The notes: generated from the sequence alone by a model not told the origin. A DNA stretch of 64,000 nucleotides from Anoxybacterium sp963668245 (GCA_963668245.2 OY764195.2:2604001-2668000); one strand, 5' to 3'; positions 37,083 through 46,392 are shown, counted from the stretch's first letter. Numbers and translations are program-made.

Positions 37083-38576
37083 CTATACTAATTTAACATG
37101 CTTCATCAAATCTTCATAGCCCTCCATTTTTTTAATCATACTCCATTTCCGCTTAACACGCTCTGATGATTCCTCTGGATTACTGTTATTTTTTATATTA
37201 TCTATTGCTACTTGCAATTCTTCCTTTAAATCTAACATAGCAATTTCTATGGATTTTCTTTTAAAATCTAATCCCAAAATTTCATTGGTAAATCGAAATG
37301 TTCCTTTTTCTTGCTTAACGATAATTTTAATATCTTCCGACTGATACTTTCGGAGGCGATTTGCTAAATTGATGCTAGCAAGCAAGTCAATTGGATATGC
37401 AGCACCACAGGAAACACATAGAAACATATCCTTCGCCACACGGTTTTTTTTGGTGTTCTTGCCACAATGAGGGCACGTAAAAAACAATCCTGCCGGGCTT
37501 ACCTTGATTGGCTTAGGAAGCCCTACACGTTCTAACTTGTACGATACAATTTGTTCTAAACGTATATACCGAGCGGGTCCGATGGCTAAGGTATCTTTCA
37601 CATCTTTTCCTTTCGGAAAATCATCTCTCATAAGTCGAACATTCTCCAATACCACCTGCGCTTTATGCTGATGTGCTTTTGCCACGATCTGGTTTGCTGC
37701 ACGGTGTAGCCCAATTTCAACCTCTTCTTTTTTGATTGGCAACGATTCTTTTTTTAATTTCACTACACTGGTTTCTTTTTGATTTCCCATTTCATCAACA
37801 ATCGCGTAGAAAATCGGTTTTTTCGTACCTCTTGAAACTCCCATCCAGGTTGCTGTTTTCACTGATTCTGGCACTTTCATCTTCATTGTAACCGAAAGAT
37901 AGAAATCACCGTTGCGCTGAAACAACCGACCCGTTTTAATCATAGTTGAGTCTTCATGCCAGAGCTTGATATATTGTTCTTGCCACGCGCCAAAAGAAAG
38001 AGGCAATAAAATGTATCTTTGTCTTCTTTCATTTTCTTCCATCATCCGGCCATCTTTATGGATATATTGCAATTTGGTTTCAGTATCTTCTTTATGATTT
38101 TTTTGTTCGATTGCATTCTTCAAACTCAATAGATAGACTTTAACATAGTATCTTTTGGTCTCCACATGCTGTAAAAAACAGAAATTCCGTTTTTGGTCAT
38201 ATCGGCAGAAAAAAATTGGGCGAACTCTTTGCAATACACCATCTTTTTCAGGATAAATAAAAGGGAAAGCATCTTGTCCTCCAGCTTTTTTCCTCTTTAA
38301 AAAACTATCAAGCGCCATGGCAAAATCTGATTTCAGAGAGTCTTTAAAAGGTTCTGCATAAAATTCATTTAGACTTTTACTCAAATCCTTATCAATCCAA
38401 CCAGACAATTGTAATAAGCTCCCACTATGGTTTTGTTCAATATCGTCCAAATTGGGTTTTGCTTCTTTCATTAGTCGATCAAAAGATTTGGTGTAACGTT
38501 CCAATGCCGTTGATAGCACTTGGCTTTTGCCTTGTCCAGGATTATGAATTTTTAAAGTTATTGATAAATACCCCAC
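37083..38576 (-). CDS. TnpB-family RuvC-like protein, probably nuclease-inactive
   Basis: About 497 residues. An N-terminal recognition region (to about 235, with YLSITLKI at the start and GRLFQRNGDFYLSVT near 220) precedes a split RuvC fold. Motif I reads WMGVSRGTKKPIFYAIVD, with Ser (about 248) where the catalytic Asp belongs. Motif II keeps Glu (VVLENVRLM, about 311). A zinc ribbon CPHC-x15-CVSC (about 368-390) is intact, and motif III keeps Asp (YPIDLLASINLANR, about 397). The C-terminal tail of about 100 residues is longer than usual. GTG at 38576 fits the GGAGAG site better than the TTG before it. No TnpA or left transposon end is visible. It probably binds RNA and DNA without cutting. 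Confidence 0.75.
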   Translation of the reverse strand: MGYLSITLKIHNPGQGKSQVLSTALERYTKSFDRLMKEAKPNLDDIEQNHSGSLLQLSGWIDKDLSKSLNEFYAEPFKDSLKSDFAMALDSFLKRKKAGGQDAFPFIYPEKDGVLQRVRPIFFCRYDQKRNFCFLQHVETKRYYVKVYLLSLKNAIEQKNHKEDTETKLQYIHKDGRMMEENERRQRYILLPLSFGAWQEQYIKLWHEDSTMIKTGRLFQRNGDFYLSVTMKMKVPESVKTATWMGVSRGTKKPIFYAIVDEMGNQKETSVVKLKKESLPIKKEEVEIGLHRAANQIVAKAHQHKAQVVLENVRLMRDDFPKGKDVKDTLAIGPARYIRLEQIVSYKLERVGLPKPIKVSPAGLFFTCPHCGKNTKKNRVAKDMFLCVSCGAAYPIDLLASINLANRLRKYQSEDIKIIVKQEKGTFRFTNEILGLDFKRKSIEIAMLDLKEELQVAIDNIKNNSNPEESSERVKRKWSMIKKMEGYEDLMKHVKLV

Positions 38577-38650
38577 CAATCTCTCCTTTATGTTTTCCGT
38601 GTCCCGATATCACCTATGCTTGATCAAGATTAGACCTCAACGACTTGCTG

Positions 38651-39823
38651 CTAATGATATTCTAAAGAAACAGCTTTCCCTTGTTCTCTCAAATATTCGG
38701 CGATTTCCTCAATCAACTTTAATTTTAAATTGAGGTTCAGTGGAAATTCTGGGCTCTGATGAGCTGGATTGATTGCACATCCTATGATAAAATGAATATC
38801 ACTACTTTCTTCCAAAAGCATCTTTGCAAGCCTTGATGCGCCATCCTTATTATTTAGATTCGAAAAACTCTGCATGGTTGCTTCTTTTGAAGCGCAGGCC
38901 TTAATCAACTCCAAAACCCTTCTCAGTGTTAAAACACCTTCAGTCGTCAAATCAATCCCGTCGATTTCGGCTACAGGTGGAATATCTGGATTAATATAGT
39001 CAAGACACGTTTTCATATTTCTCTTTGAAATCTTAGTGACGATCTGAGATGTGGTACCACCACAAACTACTTTTTTGCCATTTCTTGATAAAAACTCTTT
39101 TACAACTGCTTTATCTTCCGTTTCATCTACAGGTGGCCCAACCATCACAGTTAGTTTGACAGGTTTCTTGATTTTTACTGCAACAACGGTTGTGTCGTCA
39201 CCTGGTTTTTGGTTATACAAATTATCACATGCTGCCAACAAGAGTTTTGTAAATCCTTTTGCCGACAAATCATTGTGATAGGTATTTTGAATATACTCTT
39301 TGACCCGATCCCATTGCCAGCCCAAGTTCAAAGTTTCACCGATTCCAGCATGAACAACCCCATCTGTAACCATAACGAACAAATCATCAGGATACAGCTT
39401 AAAACGGCTTTCTTTGATTAGTTTTCCAGCAATCGTTCTGGTTTTTGACTCAACCGCTGATGCTTTTCCCTTTTTCAATCGAAAAACAGAAGGATTGTCA
39501 TATTCCACCAAATATCCTTCTCCTGATGTAAAAAGCTGCAAAATTGAAAAAGTAGAATAGGCAACATCTCTCGTCTTGCATACGGGAAGTGTACTGGCAA
39601 TCGTCTCCACCGCTTCATCAATATTTAGACCGTTTGCCATAAAAGTACCAATAATCTTTGATGTTAGTGTCGCAAGTATATTTGCCTTAACACCACTTCC
39701 CAGTCCATCGGCAAGAACAATCACCAGTGATTTCTCACTTCTTATAATTTCAACTTTGTCACCACAAAGCTCTTCATTAAATTTATTTAAACTCTCATAA
39801 GCTACATCGATAAAAAAACTCAT
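38651..39823 (-). CDS. SpoIIE-type PP2C phosphatase of the hydrogenase-sensor module
   Basis: 390 residues, soluble. The PP2C-like core (1-215) has metal-binding motifs ADGLGSG and MVTDGVVHAG, plus GDDTTVVAV. A C-terminal alpha/beta domain (about 225-390) carries CGGTTSQIV, seen in phosphatases linked to sensory [FeFe]-hydrogenases. It would dephosphorylate a Ser/Thr-phosphorylated partner in response to the sensor. The ATG overlaps the hydrogenase stop (ATGA), so the two are translationally coupled. Confidence 0.87.
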   Translation of the reverse strand: MSFFIDVAYESLNKFNEELCGDKVEIIRSEKSLVIVLADGLGSGVKANILATLTSKIIGTFMANGLNIDEAVETIASTLPVCKTRDVAYSTFSILQLFTSGEGYLVEYDNPSVFRLKKGKASAVESKTRTIAGKLIKESRFKLYPDDLFVMVTDGVVHAGIGETLNLGWQWDRVKEYIQNTYHNDLSAKGFTKLLLAACDNLYNQKPGDDTTVVAVKIKKPVKLTVMVGPPVDETEDKAVVKEFLSRNGKKVVCGGTTSQIVTKISKRNMKTCLDYINPDIPPVAEIDGIDLTTEGVLTLRRVLELIKACASKEATMQSFSNLNNKDGASRLAKMLLEESSDIHFIIGCAINPAHQSPEFPLNLNLKLKLIEEIAEYLREQGKAVSLEYH

Positions 39824-41538
39824 GTTTCATCACCCAGGTCGGTGAGCATTGTTGCCTTCAATTTCGTCAATGTTACTTTAGTTTCAGCTGTTGTTTCTCC
39901 TAAAAGGCTTGCTATTTCTTGAGCAACTCTCATTTGTTTTTCAATCACTTTTTGAGTGATGTCAACCGTCTCTTTTCTCATTTCCATCAAGTCTTTTCGT
40001 CTATTTTCTTCTTCGCTTATGTCTTTTAGTACTAGAATCGCAATATTTTGCTTTTCAACAAAAACAATTGACTGCATCACCGTAATATTAAATTTATCGT
40101 AATAGTATTTTTTGTCATAACTATTATCTTTGTGCCTTAAGAGATCATAGAATTCTTCCATAGGCAATAGGTTCCAAATCAAAGCCTCACCCACATCTTT
40201 TCGATCTAGGTGGAATAGTTTCTGTGCCGCAGTATTAAACTGCTGGATTTTCCATGTGTCATCAAAAGCTATAATCGCATTTGGTGTTGTATTTAGAATC
40301 AAATCTGAAATTGATTCAGCTCGTTCACGCATATATGGCAAGCACATATAAAGCTGCGCTTTTTGTTGATAAACAGCGATAGCTTTATCTTTACAGCTCG
40401 CATAACCACACGCACCACAATTTAATTCATCGTCTGTTGTAAATTTCCCAATACTGTTTAAAATCCCTTGAATCACTGCATCAGAAGGAATATCATTTTG
40501 TGGTGATCTATTGATAAAAGTTTGATGTAAATCCAGACGCAAATTTTTTGGATATTCACTCAAGCTTCCCGATAATCCACGCTTTGTATAGTTCATCACT
40601 TTTTTTCGAGCCTCTAAGAATCCTCCAGAAACCCTCCTTCGATGTTGTCCTCCAATACATCCACCATCGCAACTATTCATCTCAATAAAAAAATTCGTTA
40701 ATTTATCATTTTTTATAGAGTTCAACGCTTCAATACATCGTTCCACTCCGTCGATGGAAACACAATGATAATTTTTTTTACTATTTTTATCTAATGTGGT
40801 AATGATACCACCGGGCATCGGATAGATTCGTGCAATACTATCCTGCATCGCATCAAGCTCTTCACTCAAATCAGTATTCTCATCAATTCCTTCTTCTATA
40901 ATCCATTCATAGAGTTCTTCAAAGGTTAAAACCGCATCAACGAGTCCCTCATTTCGTTCATCCATACACTCATCAATTTTGGAAATACACGGCCCAATAA
41001 AAACGATGCGAATCAGTTCTCCATAAAGTTCTCTCAGTAGTTTTGCATGTGCAATCAGTGGAGAAACCACTGGAGCCATCTGAGGAATCAACTCCGGATA
41101 ATATTTTTCAATTAGGTTATTTACAGATGGGCATGCTGTTGTAATAATGTTCTTCATCTTCTTTTGATTCATGAGCTGAATATACATCTTGGAAACCAGG
41201 GCTGCCCCAACGGCTGTTTCTTCCACAAAATAGAAGCCTAGTTTTTTCAGCACTGCAAAAACCCATTCTCTCCCTTGATCAAATGAGGAAATGAAAGATG
41301 GTGCCAAGCTCACATAGACTTTCTCTTTTTTTCCAATATATCTTTTTACTTTTTGAACATCATTTTTTACTTCTTTTGCATTTTGAGGACATTCAGAAAG
41401 ACATCTACCACAAATCAAACATTGATCTTCTAGTATTTCTGCCTGACCATTTTGAAAGGTAATGGCTTTTACAGGGCAACTGCGAAGACACTTATAACAG
41501 TTTTTGCAATTTGCTTCTTTAAATTGAATGGTTTTCAT
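39820..41538 (-). CDS. Sensory [FeFe]-hydrogenase-like protein with PAS domain (HydS-type)
   Basis: 572 residues. Two N-terminal 4Fe-4S ferredoxin motifs (CKNCYKCLRSCP and CLICGRCLSECP) precede a hydrogenase large-subunit core. The H-cluster ligands appear as TACPS, GPCISKIDE and NSCDGGCIGG, recognisable but divergent from catalytic enzymes. Then come a further Fe-S motif (CGACGYASC), a PAS domain (about 415-500) and a C-terminal coiled coil. This is the layout of group C sensory hydrogenases, which signal H2 or redox state rather than produce H2. It lies 1 bp after the ferredoxin gene. HydE, HydF and HydG maturases are not in the window. Confidence 0.88.
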   Translation of the reverse strand: MKTIQFKEANCKNCYKCLRSCPVKAITFQNGQAEILEDQCLICGRCLSECPQNAKEVKNDVQKVKRYIGKKEKVYVSLAPSFISSFDQGREWVFAVLKKLGFYFVEETAVGAALVSKMYIQLMNQKKMKNIITTACPSVNNLIEKYYPELIPQMAPVVSPLIAHAKLLRELYGELIRIVFIGPCISKIDECMDERNEGLVDAVLTFEELYEWIIEEGIDENTDLSEELDAMQDSIARIYPMPGGIITTLDKNSKKNYHCVSIDGVERCIEALNSIKNDKLTNFFIEMNSCDGGCIGGQHRRRVSGGFLEARKKVMNYTKRGLSGSLSEYPKNLRLDLHQTFINRSPQNDIPSDAVIQGILNSIGKFTTDDELNCGACGYASCKDKAIAVYQQKAQLYMCLPYMRERAESISDLILNTTPNAIIAFDDTWKIQQFNTAAQKLFHLDRKDVGEALIWNLLPMEEFYDLLRHKDNSYDKKYYYDKFNITVMQSIVFVEKQNIAILVLKDISEEENRRKDLMEMRKETVDITQKVIEKQMRVAQEIASLLGETTAETKVTLTKLKATMLTDLGDET

Positions 41539-41539
41539 T

Positions 41540-41785
41540 TTAGATCCTCTTTACAATTTTCTCTAGAAATATGTCTTTTGCATTTGACACATTAACATTT
41601 TCTAAGGATTCATTTGCAACGGTGATAGCAACACCTTTTGTACACAACCCCAAACAAAAAGACGCTTTCAGCTCAATGTCATCTTCTAAATCCATATCCT
41701 CTATCAGCTGCTCAAACAGTTTAATAATTTGATACGACCCTTTTAGGTGGCAGGAACTTCCTACACAAATTGAAACTTGAACCAT
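41540..41785 (-). CDS. Thioredoxin-like [2Fe-2S] ferredoxin (NuoE/HndA-like)
   Basis: 81 residues with the C-x4-C and C-x3-C spacing of thioredoxin-like ferredoxins (CVGSSC at 7-12, CLGLC at 44-48). It probably passes electrons to or from the hydrogenase-like sensor in the same operon. It is the first gene of the module, behind a GGGGGG site, with a terminator separating it from the gene upstream. Confidence 0.87.
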   Translation of the reverse strand: MVQVSICVGSSCHLKGSYQIIKLFEQLIEDMDLEDDIELKASFCLGLCTKGVAITVANESLENVNVSNAKDIFLEKIVKRI

Positions 41786-41863
41786 ACTGCGATTACCCCC
41801 CTTTTGTTTTATCTAATCTTATTTTAATATAAAGAGCGTCTTTTTTCAATCTAATCTGCTATA

Positions 41864-41900
41864 AAAGAAACCGACCTTCAAGGGAAGATCGGCTTCTTTT
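41864..41900. terminator. Intrinsic terminator between small Cys protein and the hydrogenase module
   Basis: AAAAGAA-CCGA-CTTC pairs with GAAG-TCGG-TTCTTTT through a short loop. The ends are A/T rich, so it can work in both directions. It ends the 42026-42268 transcript. Confidence 0.8.
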
Positions 41901-42025
41901 GTATGATTTTATGATTAAATTGTTTAGAGAATTTCGTTAAGAATTTGTACCTGACAAATTTGTTATCGTTTGATTGAATTGCTAAGATGAAATACTTGAA
42001 TCCCAATTGTCGATTCTGATTCTGA

Positions 42026-42268
42026 CTAGATAACTCTTTTTTCCATTGCTGCTGTTTCGACTACTGGAATAAAATCTTTCTTAGCAACTATCTTTTGACT
42101 ATTTGCCTTCACATAATCTTGGAAAGATACATTTGTGCACGGATATTCAATATCCATTGCATCTGCATCTGCAGCAAAGATATAATTTGTAAACTGACAT
42201 ACATAAGCGTTTCTATCACCAGCTTTGTTTTTTAATTCGTTATAATAATCACAGTATTGGCAATTCAT
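42026..42268 (-). CDS. Small cysteine-containing protein of unknown function
   Basis: 80 residues with C3-x2-C6, C24 and C44, possibly a small metal site. It is otherwise charged and soluble. A GAGGG site seven bases before the ATG, a promoter-like pair upstream and a terminator downstream support a real single-gene unit. I do not recognise the family. Confidence 0.75.
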   Translation of the reverse strand: MNCQYCDYYNELKNKAGDRNAYVCQFTNYIFAADADAMDIEYPCTNVSFQDYVKANSQKIVAKKDFIPVVETAAMEKRVI

Positions 42269-42696
42269 CTTAATACCCTCTTTCTTTTATACTTGGTTCC
42301 AACCTTTCACGTTAACCTTTTCACAATTTGATTCTACTGCCGTACGGGTATAGATTCAATGTTCTGCAAAAGAAATAATACAAAGGGTTTTATTCATTTT
42401 ATTATTAATACGGTTTTATATTTTGATTTGAATATCAAGCACTAAAATTGGCGATAATACTTAATTTCAGCTCTTAATCCTCGTGTTTTGCAAGAATTTT
42501 ACTTTATCAAGTTCCTCACGTATAATAAAAATAATTTTGTGTTTTTTTTATCAATACAATTTATCAAATAAAAAAAACAAGGAACGCAGTAACATTCCTT
42601 GTAATCCTATATTTTCAAACAAAGCGGTCAGCTCACAGCAAAAAACCTTATTAATAATAACTTTGTGAAATGATTTTCACTGTATCTTGCTGTTTA
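42269..42696. other. 428-bp intergenic region with promoter and terminator
   Basis: Near the small gene, TATAAA (42286-42291) lies 18 bp from TTAACG (42310-42315) on the minus strand, a plausible promoter. At the other end a terminator (42577-42602) serves the GGDEF-EAL gene. The AT-rich middle contains a CCGTACGG palindrome near 42340 and nothing else I can interpret. Confidence 0.5.
42577..42602 (-). terminator. Terminator of the GGDEF-EAL gene
   Basis: The 8-bp stem ACAAGGAA/TTCCTTGT is followed by eight T on the minus strand. It lies about 95 bp after the stop at 42697. Confidence 0.88.
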
Positions 42697-45108
42697 TCAC
42701 TTCTGTTCCAACACAATTGGAATCAAAGAAGCCGGCATTGGAGGAGAAAAATAGTATCCCTGTATCACATCACACGCCATATTTATAATCAGTCGATACT
42801 GGTCTTCCGTTTCAATACCTTCTACCACGATTTTTAAACCTACACTCTTTCCAATTTTCATCACACTATCCAAAATCTCTCTTGATACTGGTTCTTCTAA
42901 AATATCATCAATAAATGTCTTATCCAGCTTTAAGGTGGTGATTGGTAATCTTTTTAACACTGTTAGGGATGAATATCCAGTACCAAAATCATCCAAAGCA
43001 ATGCTGATATTTTTGCTTCGTAATAGATTCAATGTATCATATACATTGTCCAGTGAGTGAATAAATACCGATTCTGTTAATTCAAGTTCCAACAAAGATG
43101 GATCCAAACCGCTTTTCTCTAATGCATGGTTCACATCATCAAGAAACACATCGCTAAGTATTTGTATTGCAGACACATTAACCGCCACAGAATAAACCTT
43201 CTGTGAAGTATCATTGTACTCTTTGATGAAACAACATGCTTCTTCTAAAATCCAAGCTCCAATTTCGTGAATCAAGTTGGATTCCTCTGCAATTGGTATA
43301 AATTCTGTTGGTGATATGATTCCCTTTTCAGGGTGATTCCAACGCACCAAAGCTTCGACGCCAATATATTTTTCATCAGAAAGTGAAAATTTCGGTTGAT
43401 AATATAGTTCTAGATCACCATTTCGCAGTGCTTTCACTAAATCCTGCTGTAGCCGCGCTTTTGTCCGTAACGCTTCGTTCATAGAAGGAGTAAATATAAG
43501 ATAACCATTCTTTCCATTGGCTTTGACTTGATTCATGGCAGCCTCTGCTTTTTTCAGAAGCAAATCCAAATCATCTTTACATCTACCCGTACATAATTCA
43601 CAAAATGAACCATCGCAGTAATTACTGCTGGATACACCAATGCTGGCACTAATATTCACATGTTGCTGTTCCACCAAAAAAGATGGCACAATGATTTGTA
43701 TCAGCAGTTCAGACAACTCAATAATTTCATTTTCATTGAAGTAGCCTTCTTTGCATAAAACAAATTCATCGCCAGATACGCGATATGCCATATAAGAGGG
43801 CCACTGCTTAATTACTTCTTCTAACCGTAACCCTACTTGCTTTAAAAGCTCATCACCAATTCGATGACCAAAAAGATTGTTGATATATTTTAAATTATCC
43901 ATATCAATATAGAACAAAACAGATAAGGCATGTGGGTTTTCAATGAGTGTAATGGATCCATACCGTTCATAGAGCATGGTACGATTTGGAAGTCCGGTCA
44001 CACGATCAAAGTACGCTTCCTGCTCTAATTTCTTTTTTGAAGAAGAAATTTCATCAACCATGACCTTCATATTGTGCTGAAGCATTTCCACTTCGTCACT
44101 TTTTGCATTAGGTAAATCCTGAAGATTGGGAAATGAGCCCTCTGCAATTTTCCTCATTTTCTCAACAGTCCATATCATCGGTTCTGTGATATGAATATAA
44201 AGCCATCGATTAGAAACCAAATAGGAAATAAGTAGAAGAACTGCCCCTAATACCATGATTGATGCTACGATATGATTTCGAATTAAATTCATTGAAGCGA
44301 GAGATTTGCCAACAAATAAAATACCTACAGGTTTATGGTCAGGATTGAAGACTGGAATATATGCTACTTTATACTTGCTTTCTAAGACGGTAGCTTCCCC
44401 AAAATAGGTTTTTCCTTGATTGAGTAAAACTTCTGCTATGTCTTTATCTAATCGTGTCCCTCCCAGATTGGTACCATTTTCAACAATGGTTGTAACAAGT
44501 CGTTTATCACCAGCAAAAATAGTAGCCTCCAAATCTGAAGTATTCTTTAAAAACTCTACTGTATCTTGGTTATCCAGTTGCATACATACATCAATGGCAC
44601 CAATGGCATCACCAACTTGATCGAAAAGTTGTCTTCTGCAAAACATGTAGAGACCTAGCTCATCTGAGCCATCCACCCATACTTTAGTTTCATCTACTGT
44701 TGTATCAAACTGACGGTCTGCCAACGCTTGTACTGACTCGTCACAGGACAACAAAGCAATAATCTGCTCTTCTTCAAAAGTAAACCTTACCATCTCAATA
44801 TTTTGATTGTGTGTATTCCTCATATATGACTTCAGCAGAGGACTAATTTCATCCTGATTTGTAAAATGATACTCATGAAATAACTCTTCGATTCCTTTTG
44901 TATACGACCTAAGATATCCTTCATTATGCAACAATACTATTTCCTGAAACTCAAAAATGCCAGTATTCACGTCTTTAGACACTTCATCTTCATAGACTGA
45001 GTAAAAAATGCTGATTGCAATGACGCATCCCGTGATAATTAAAGTCAATATCATGGTTATCATAAACGTATTTAGTTTTGATTGTATCGAATTGCGGTTA
45101 TGTATCAT
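42697..45108 (-). CDS. Membrane GGDEF-EAL protein with Cache-like sensor and Cys insertion
   Basis: 803 residues. Helix about 15-35, an extracellular sensor (about 36-285), a second helix, HAMP, then GGDEF with a slightly altered RVSGDEF and no RxxD site, then EAL. The EAL motifs are intact (EALVRW, VNVSAIQ, ELELTES, DDFGTGYSS, KLDKTF, EGIETE). Inside the GGDEF domain is an inserted cysteine cluster, YCDGSFCELCTGRC, not found in standard GGDEF domains. The protein should make or, more likely, degrade c-di-GMP, perhaps under redox or metal control. A promoter with a nearby palindrome is at 45138-45178. Confidence 0.92.
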   Translation of the reverse strand: MIHNRNSIQSKLNTFMITMILTLIITGCVIAISIFYSVYEDEVSKDVNTGIFEFQEIVLLHNEGYLRSYTKGIEELFHEYHFTNQDEISPLLKSYMRNTHNQNIEMVRFTFEEEQIIALLSCDESVQALADRQFDTTVDETKVWVDGSDELGLYMFCRRQLFDQVGDAIGAIDVCMQLDNQDTVEFLKNTSDLEATIFAGDKRLVTTIVENGTNLGGTRLDKDIAEVLLNQGKTYFGEATVLESKYKVAYIPVFNPDHKPVGILFVGKSLASMNLIRNHIVASIMVLGAVLLLISYLVSNRWLYIHITEPMIWTVEKMRKIAEGSFPNLQDLPNAKSDEVEMLQHNMKVMVDEISSSKKKLEQEAYFDRVTGLPNRTMLYERYGSITLIENPHALSVLFYIDMDNLKYINNLFGHRIGDELLKQVGLRLEEVIKQWPSYMAYRVSGDEFVLCKEGYFNENEIIELSELLIQIIVPSFLVEQQHVNISASIGVSSSNYCDGSFCELCTGRCKDDLDLLLKKAEAAMNQVKANGKNGYLIFTPSMNEALRTKARLQQDLVKALRNGDLELYYQPKFSLSDEKYIGVEALVRWNHPEKGIISPTEFIPIAEESNLIHEIGAWILEEACCFIKEYNDTSQKVYSVAVNVSAIQILSDVFLDDVNHALEKSGLDPSLLELELTESVFIHSLDNVYDTLNLLRSKNISIALDDFGTGYSSLTVLKRLPITTLKLDKTFIDDILEEPVSREILDSVMKIGKSVGLKIVVEGIETEDQYRLIINMACDVIQGYYFSPPMPASLIPIVLEQK

Positions 45109-45137
45109 ACGTTTTTCCTTTTCATACTTATGCTGAT

Positions 45138-45178
45138 ATTATACCAGAATCCAGTTGTTTTGTAACGAGAAACGTTTC
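45138..45178 (-). promoter_or_regulatory. Promoter and palindrome ahead of the GGDEF-EAL gene
   Basis: TATAAT (45138-45143) with TTACAA 16 bp upstream (45160-45165) on the minus strand. The perfect palindrome GAAACGTTTC (45169-45178) abuts the -35 and could be an activator or repressor site. Confidence 0.55.
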
Positions 45179-45272
45179 GAACCATTTTGGCATTTTTATT
45201 ATTTCCGTCACCTGATAGAACGTATCAAAATATACGAAAAGTAACCCTGATTAGATATCAGAATCCCGTCAA

Positions 45273-45316
45273 AGAAAACCTGTTGGCTGCTCGCTTTTAT
45301 TGGCCATTGGTTTTCT
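45273..45316 (-). terminator. Terminator overlapping the end of the 65-residue gene
   Basis: AGAAAACC pairs with GGTTTTCT, with further internal pairing TGG/CCA. The upstream arm overlaps the stop codon of the small gene. The T tract is short (TTTTCTTT). Confidence 0.6.
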
Positions 45317-45512
45317 AAAGCATTTTGCCTGTAGGTGACATATTATCTGCTGGCGGTGTTCCTTTTGCTTTCCGATATTTTTTCCGTTCGCAACCCTCTG
45401 ATTTTTCTAGATTCTGGCAATACATTCTAACCCAACCTTGTTTGACAACTTCAGGATTCCCCTGAAAATTATTAAAAAAACCACACTTCTCCAGAAATTG
45501 ACATCCTTCCAT
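45315..45512 (-). CDS. Small conserved-type four-cysteine protein
   Basis: 65 residues: CxFLEKCGFF at the start, then YC and CERKKYRK. The C-x5-C...C-x8-C arrangement suggests a small metal-binding protein, similar to short proteins often seen beside signalling genes in anaerobes. An AAGGAAA site lies six bases before the ATG. Function unknown. Confidence 0.75.
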   Translation of the reverse strand: MEGCQFLEKCGFFNNFQGNPEVVKQGWVRMYCQNLEKSEGCERKKYRKAKGTPPADNMSPTGKML

Positions 45513-45623
45513 TTCACTTTTTCCTTTCGTTTACTCATAAAATAAATTTAACTTCGCTTTATCCTTGACAAACCGAATTATGGTTTTATCAATAGTTGAT
45601 ACAGTTCTTCCAGAAAAATCACT

Positions 45624-46328
45624 CTAATAGTTCTCTGCTCTTATTTCAAAATGACTTTGAGGATGCTTACAAGCAGGGCATGTTTTAGGTGCTTCCTTTC
45701 CCATAGCTAAATACCCACATACTCTGCACTCCCAAATCGTTTCTTCTGTTTTTGCAAAAACTTCTTTCGATTCGATATTTTTTAGTAGTGCAAGATATCG
45801 CTCTTCATGGGCCTTTTCGATTTTAGCGACCATTCTAAATTGTTCAGCCAGAGAAAACAAGCCTTCTTCTTCTGCATCCTTTGCAAAGTCCTCATACATT
45901 TCCGTCCACTCGAAATGCTCTCCTCGTGCCGCATGAAGTAGATTTGCCTGCGTATCTCCAATCCCGCCCAAAGCTCTGAACCATTGTTTTGCATGGGATC
46001 TTTCATTTTCTGCTGTTTTTTCAAAGAATGAAGAAATTTGATCATACCCTTCTTTTTTTGCCACTGCTGCAAAAAATGTATATTTATTTCGAGCCTGAGA
46101 TTCGCCGGCAAAAGCGATTTCCAAATTCTTTTCAGTTTTTGTTCCCTTCAAGTTTATCGTTTCTTGTTTTCCCTCCTTTTGAAAAACAGTTTTTCCTGCC
46201 CCACACCAAGGACATAAAAAATCATGAGAAATCTGACTCCAGGTCGTTTCAGGTACGATACCTTTTTCGGGAAGACCTGCCTGCTCATCATAAATAAAAC
46301 CACAAATGCTACATTGATACTTGTCCAT
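45624..46328 (-). CDS. rbr: Rubrerythrin with N- and C-terminal rubredoxin-like domains
   Basis: 234 residues: an N-terminal rubredoxin (CSICG...CPWCG, 1-50), a ferritin-like diiron domain (about 60-190; ENERSHAKQWF and EKAHEERY supply metal ligands), and a C-terminal rubredoxin-like ribbon (CRVCG...CPACKH). It reduces hydrogen peroxide in anaerobes. Two rubredoxin-type domains in one chain are less common than one. SD GGAGG seven bases from ATG. Confidence 0.93.
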   Translation of the reverse strand: MDKYQCSICGFIYDEQAGLPEKGIVPETTWSQISHDFLCPWCGAGKTVFQKEGKQETINLKGTKTEKNLEIAFAGESQARNKYTFFAAVAKKEGYDQISSFFEKTAENERSHAKQWFRALGGIGDTQANLLHAARGEHFEWTEMYEDFAKDAEEEGLFSLAEQFRMVAKIEKAHEERYLALLKNIESKEVFAKTEETIWECRVCGYLAMGKEAPKTCPACKHPQSHFEIRAENY

Positions 46329-46357
46329 TCATCTTCCTCCTTTATCTATTTGCCATA

Positions 46358-46387
46358 ATGATACCGCTTTGACCTTCGAATAATCAA
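46358..46387 (-). promoter_or_regulatory. Candidate rubrerythrin promoter
   Basis: TTGATT (46382-46387), an 18-bp spacer and TATCAT (46358-46363) on the minus strand, back to back with the stronger plus-strand promoter. Confidence 0.5.
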
Positions 46388-46392
46388 AATTC

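Noticed and set aside
36963..38650. Complete IS200/IS605-type transposon
   Set aside because: There is no TnpA gene, no matching left end and no target duplication; only the TnpB-like gene and a 3' structured segment are present.
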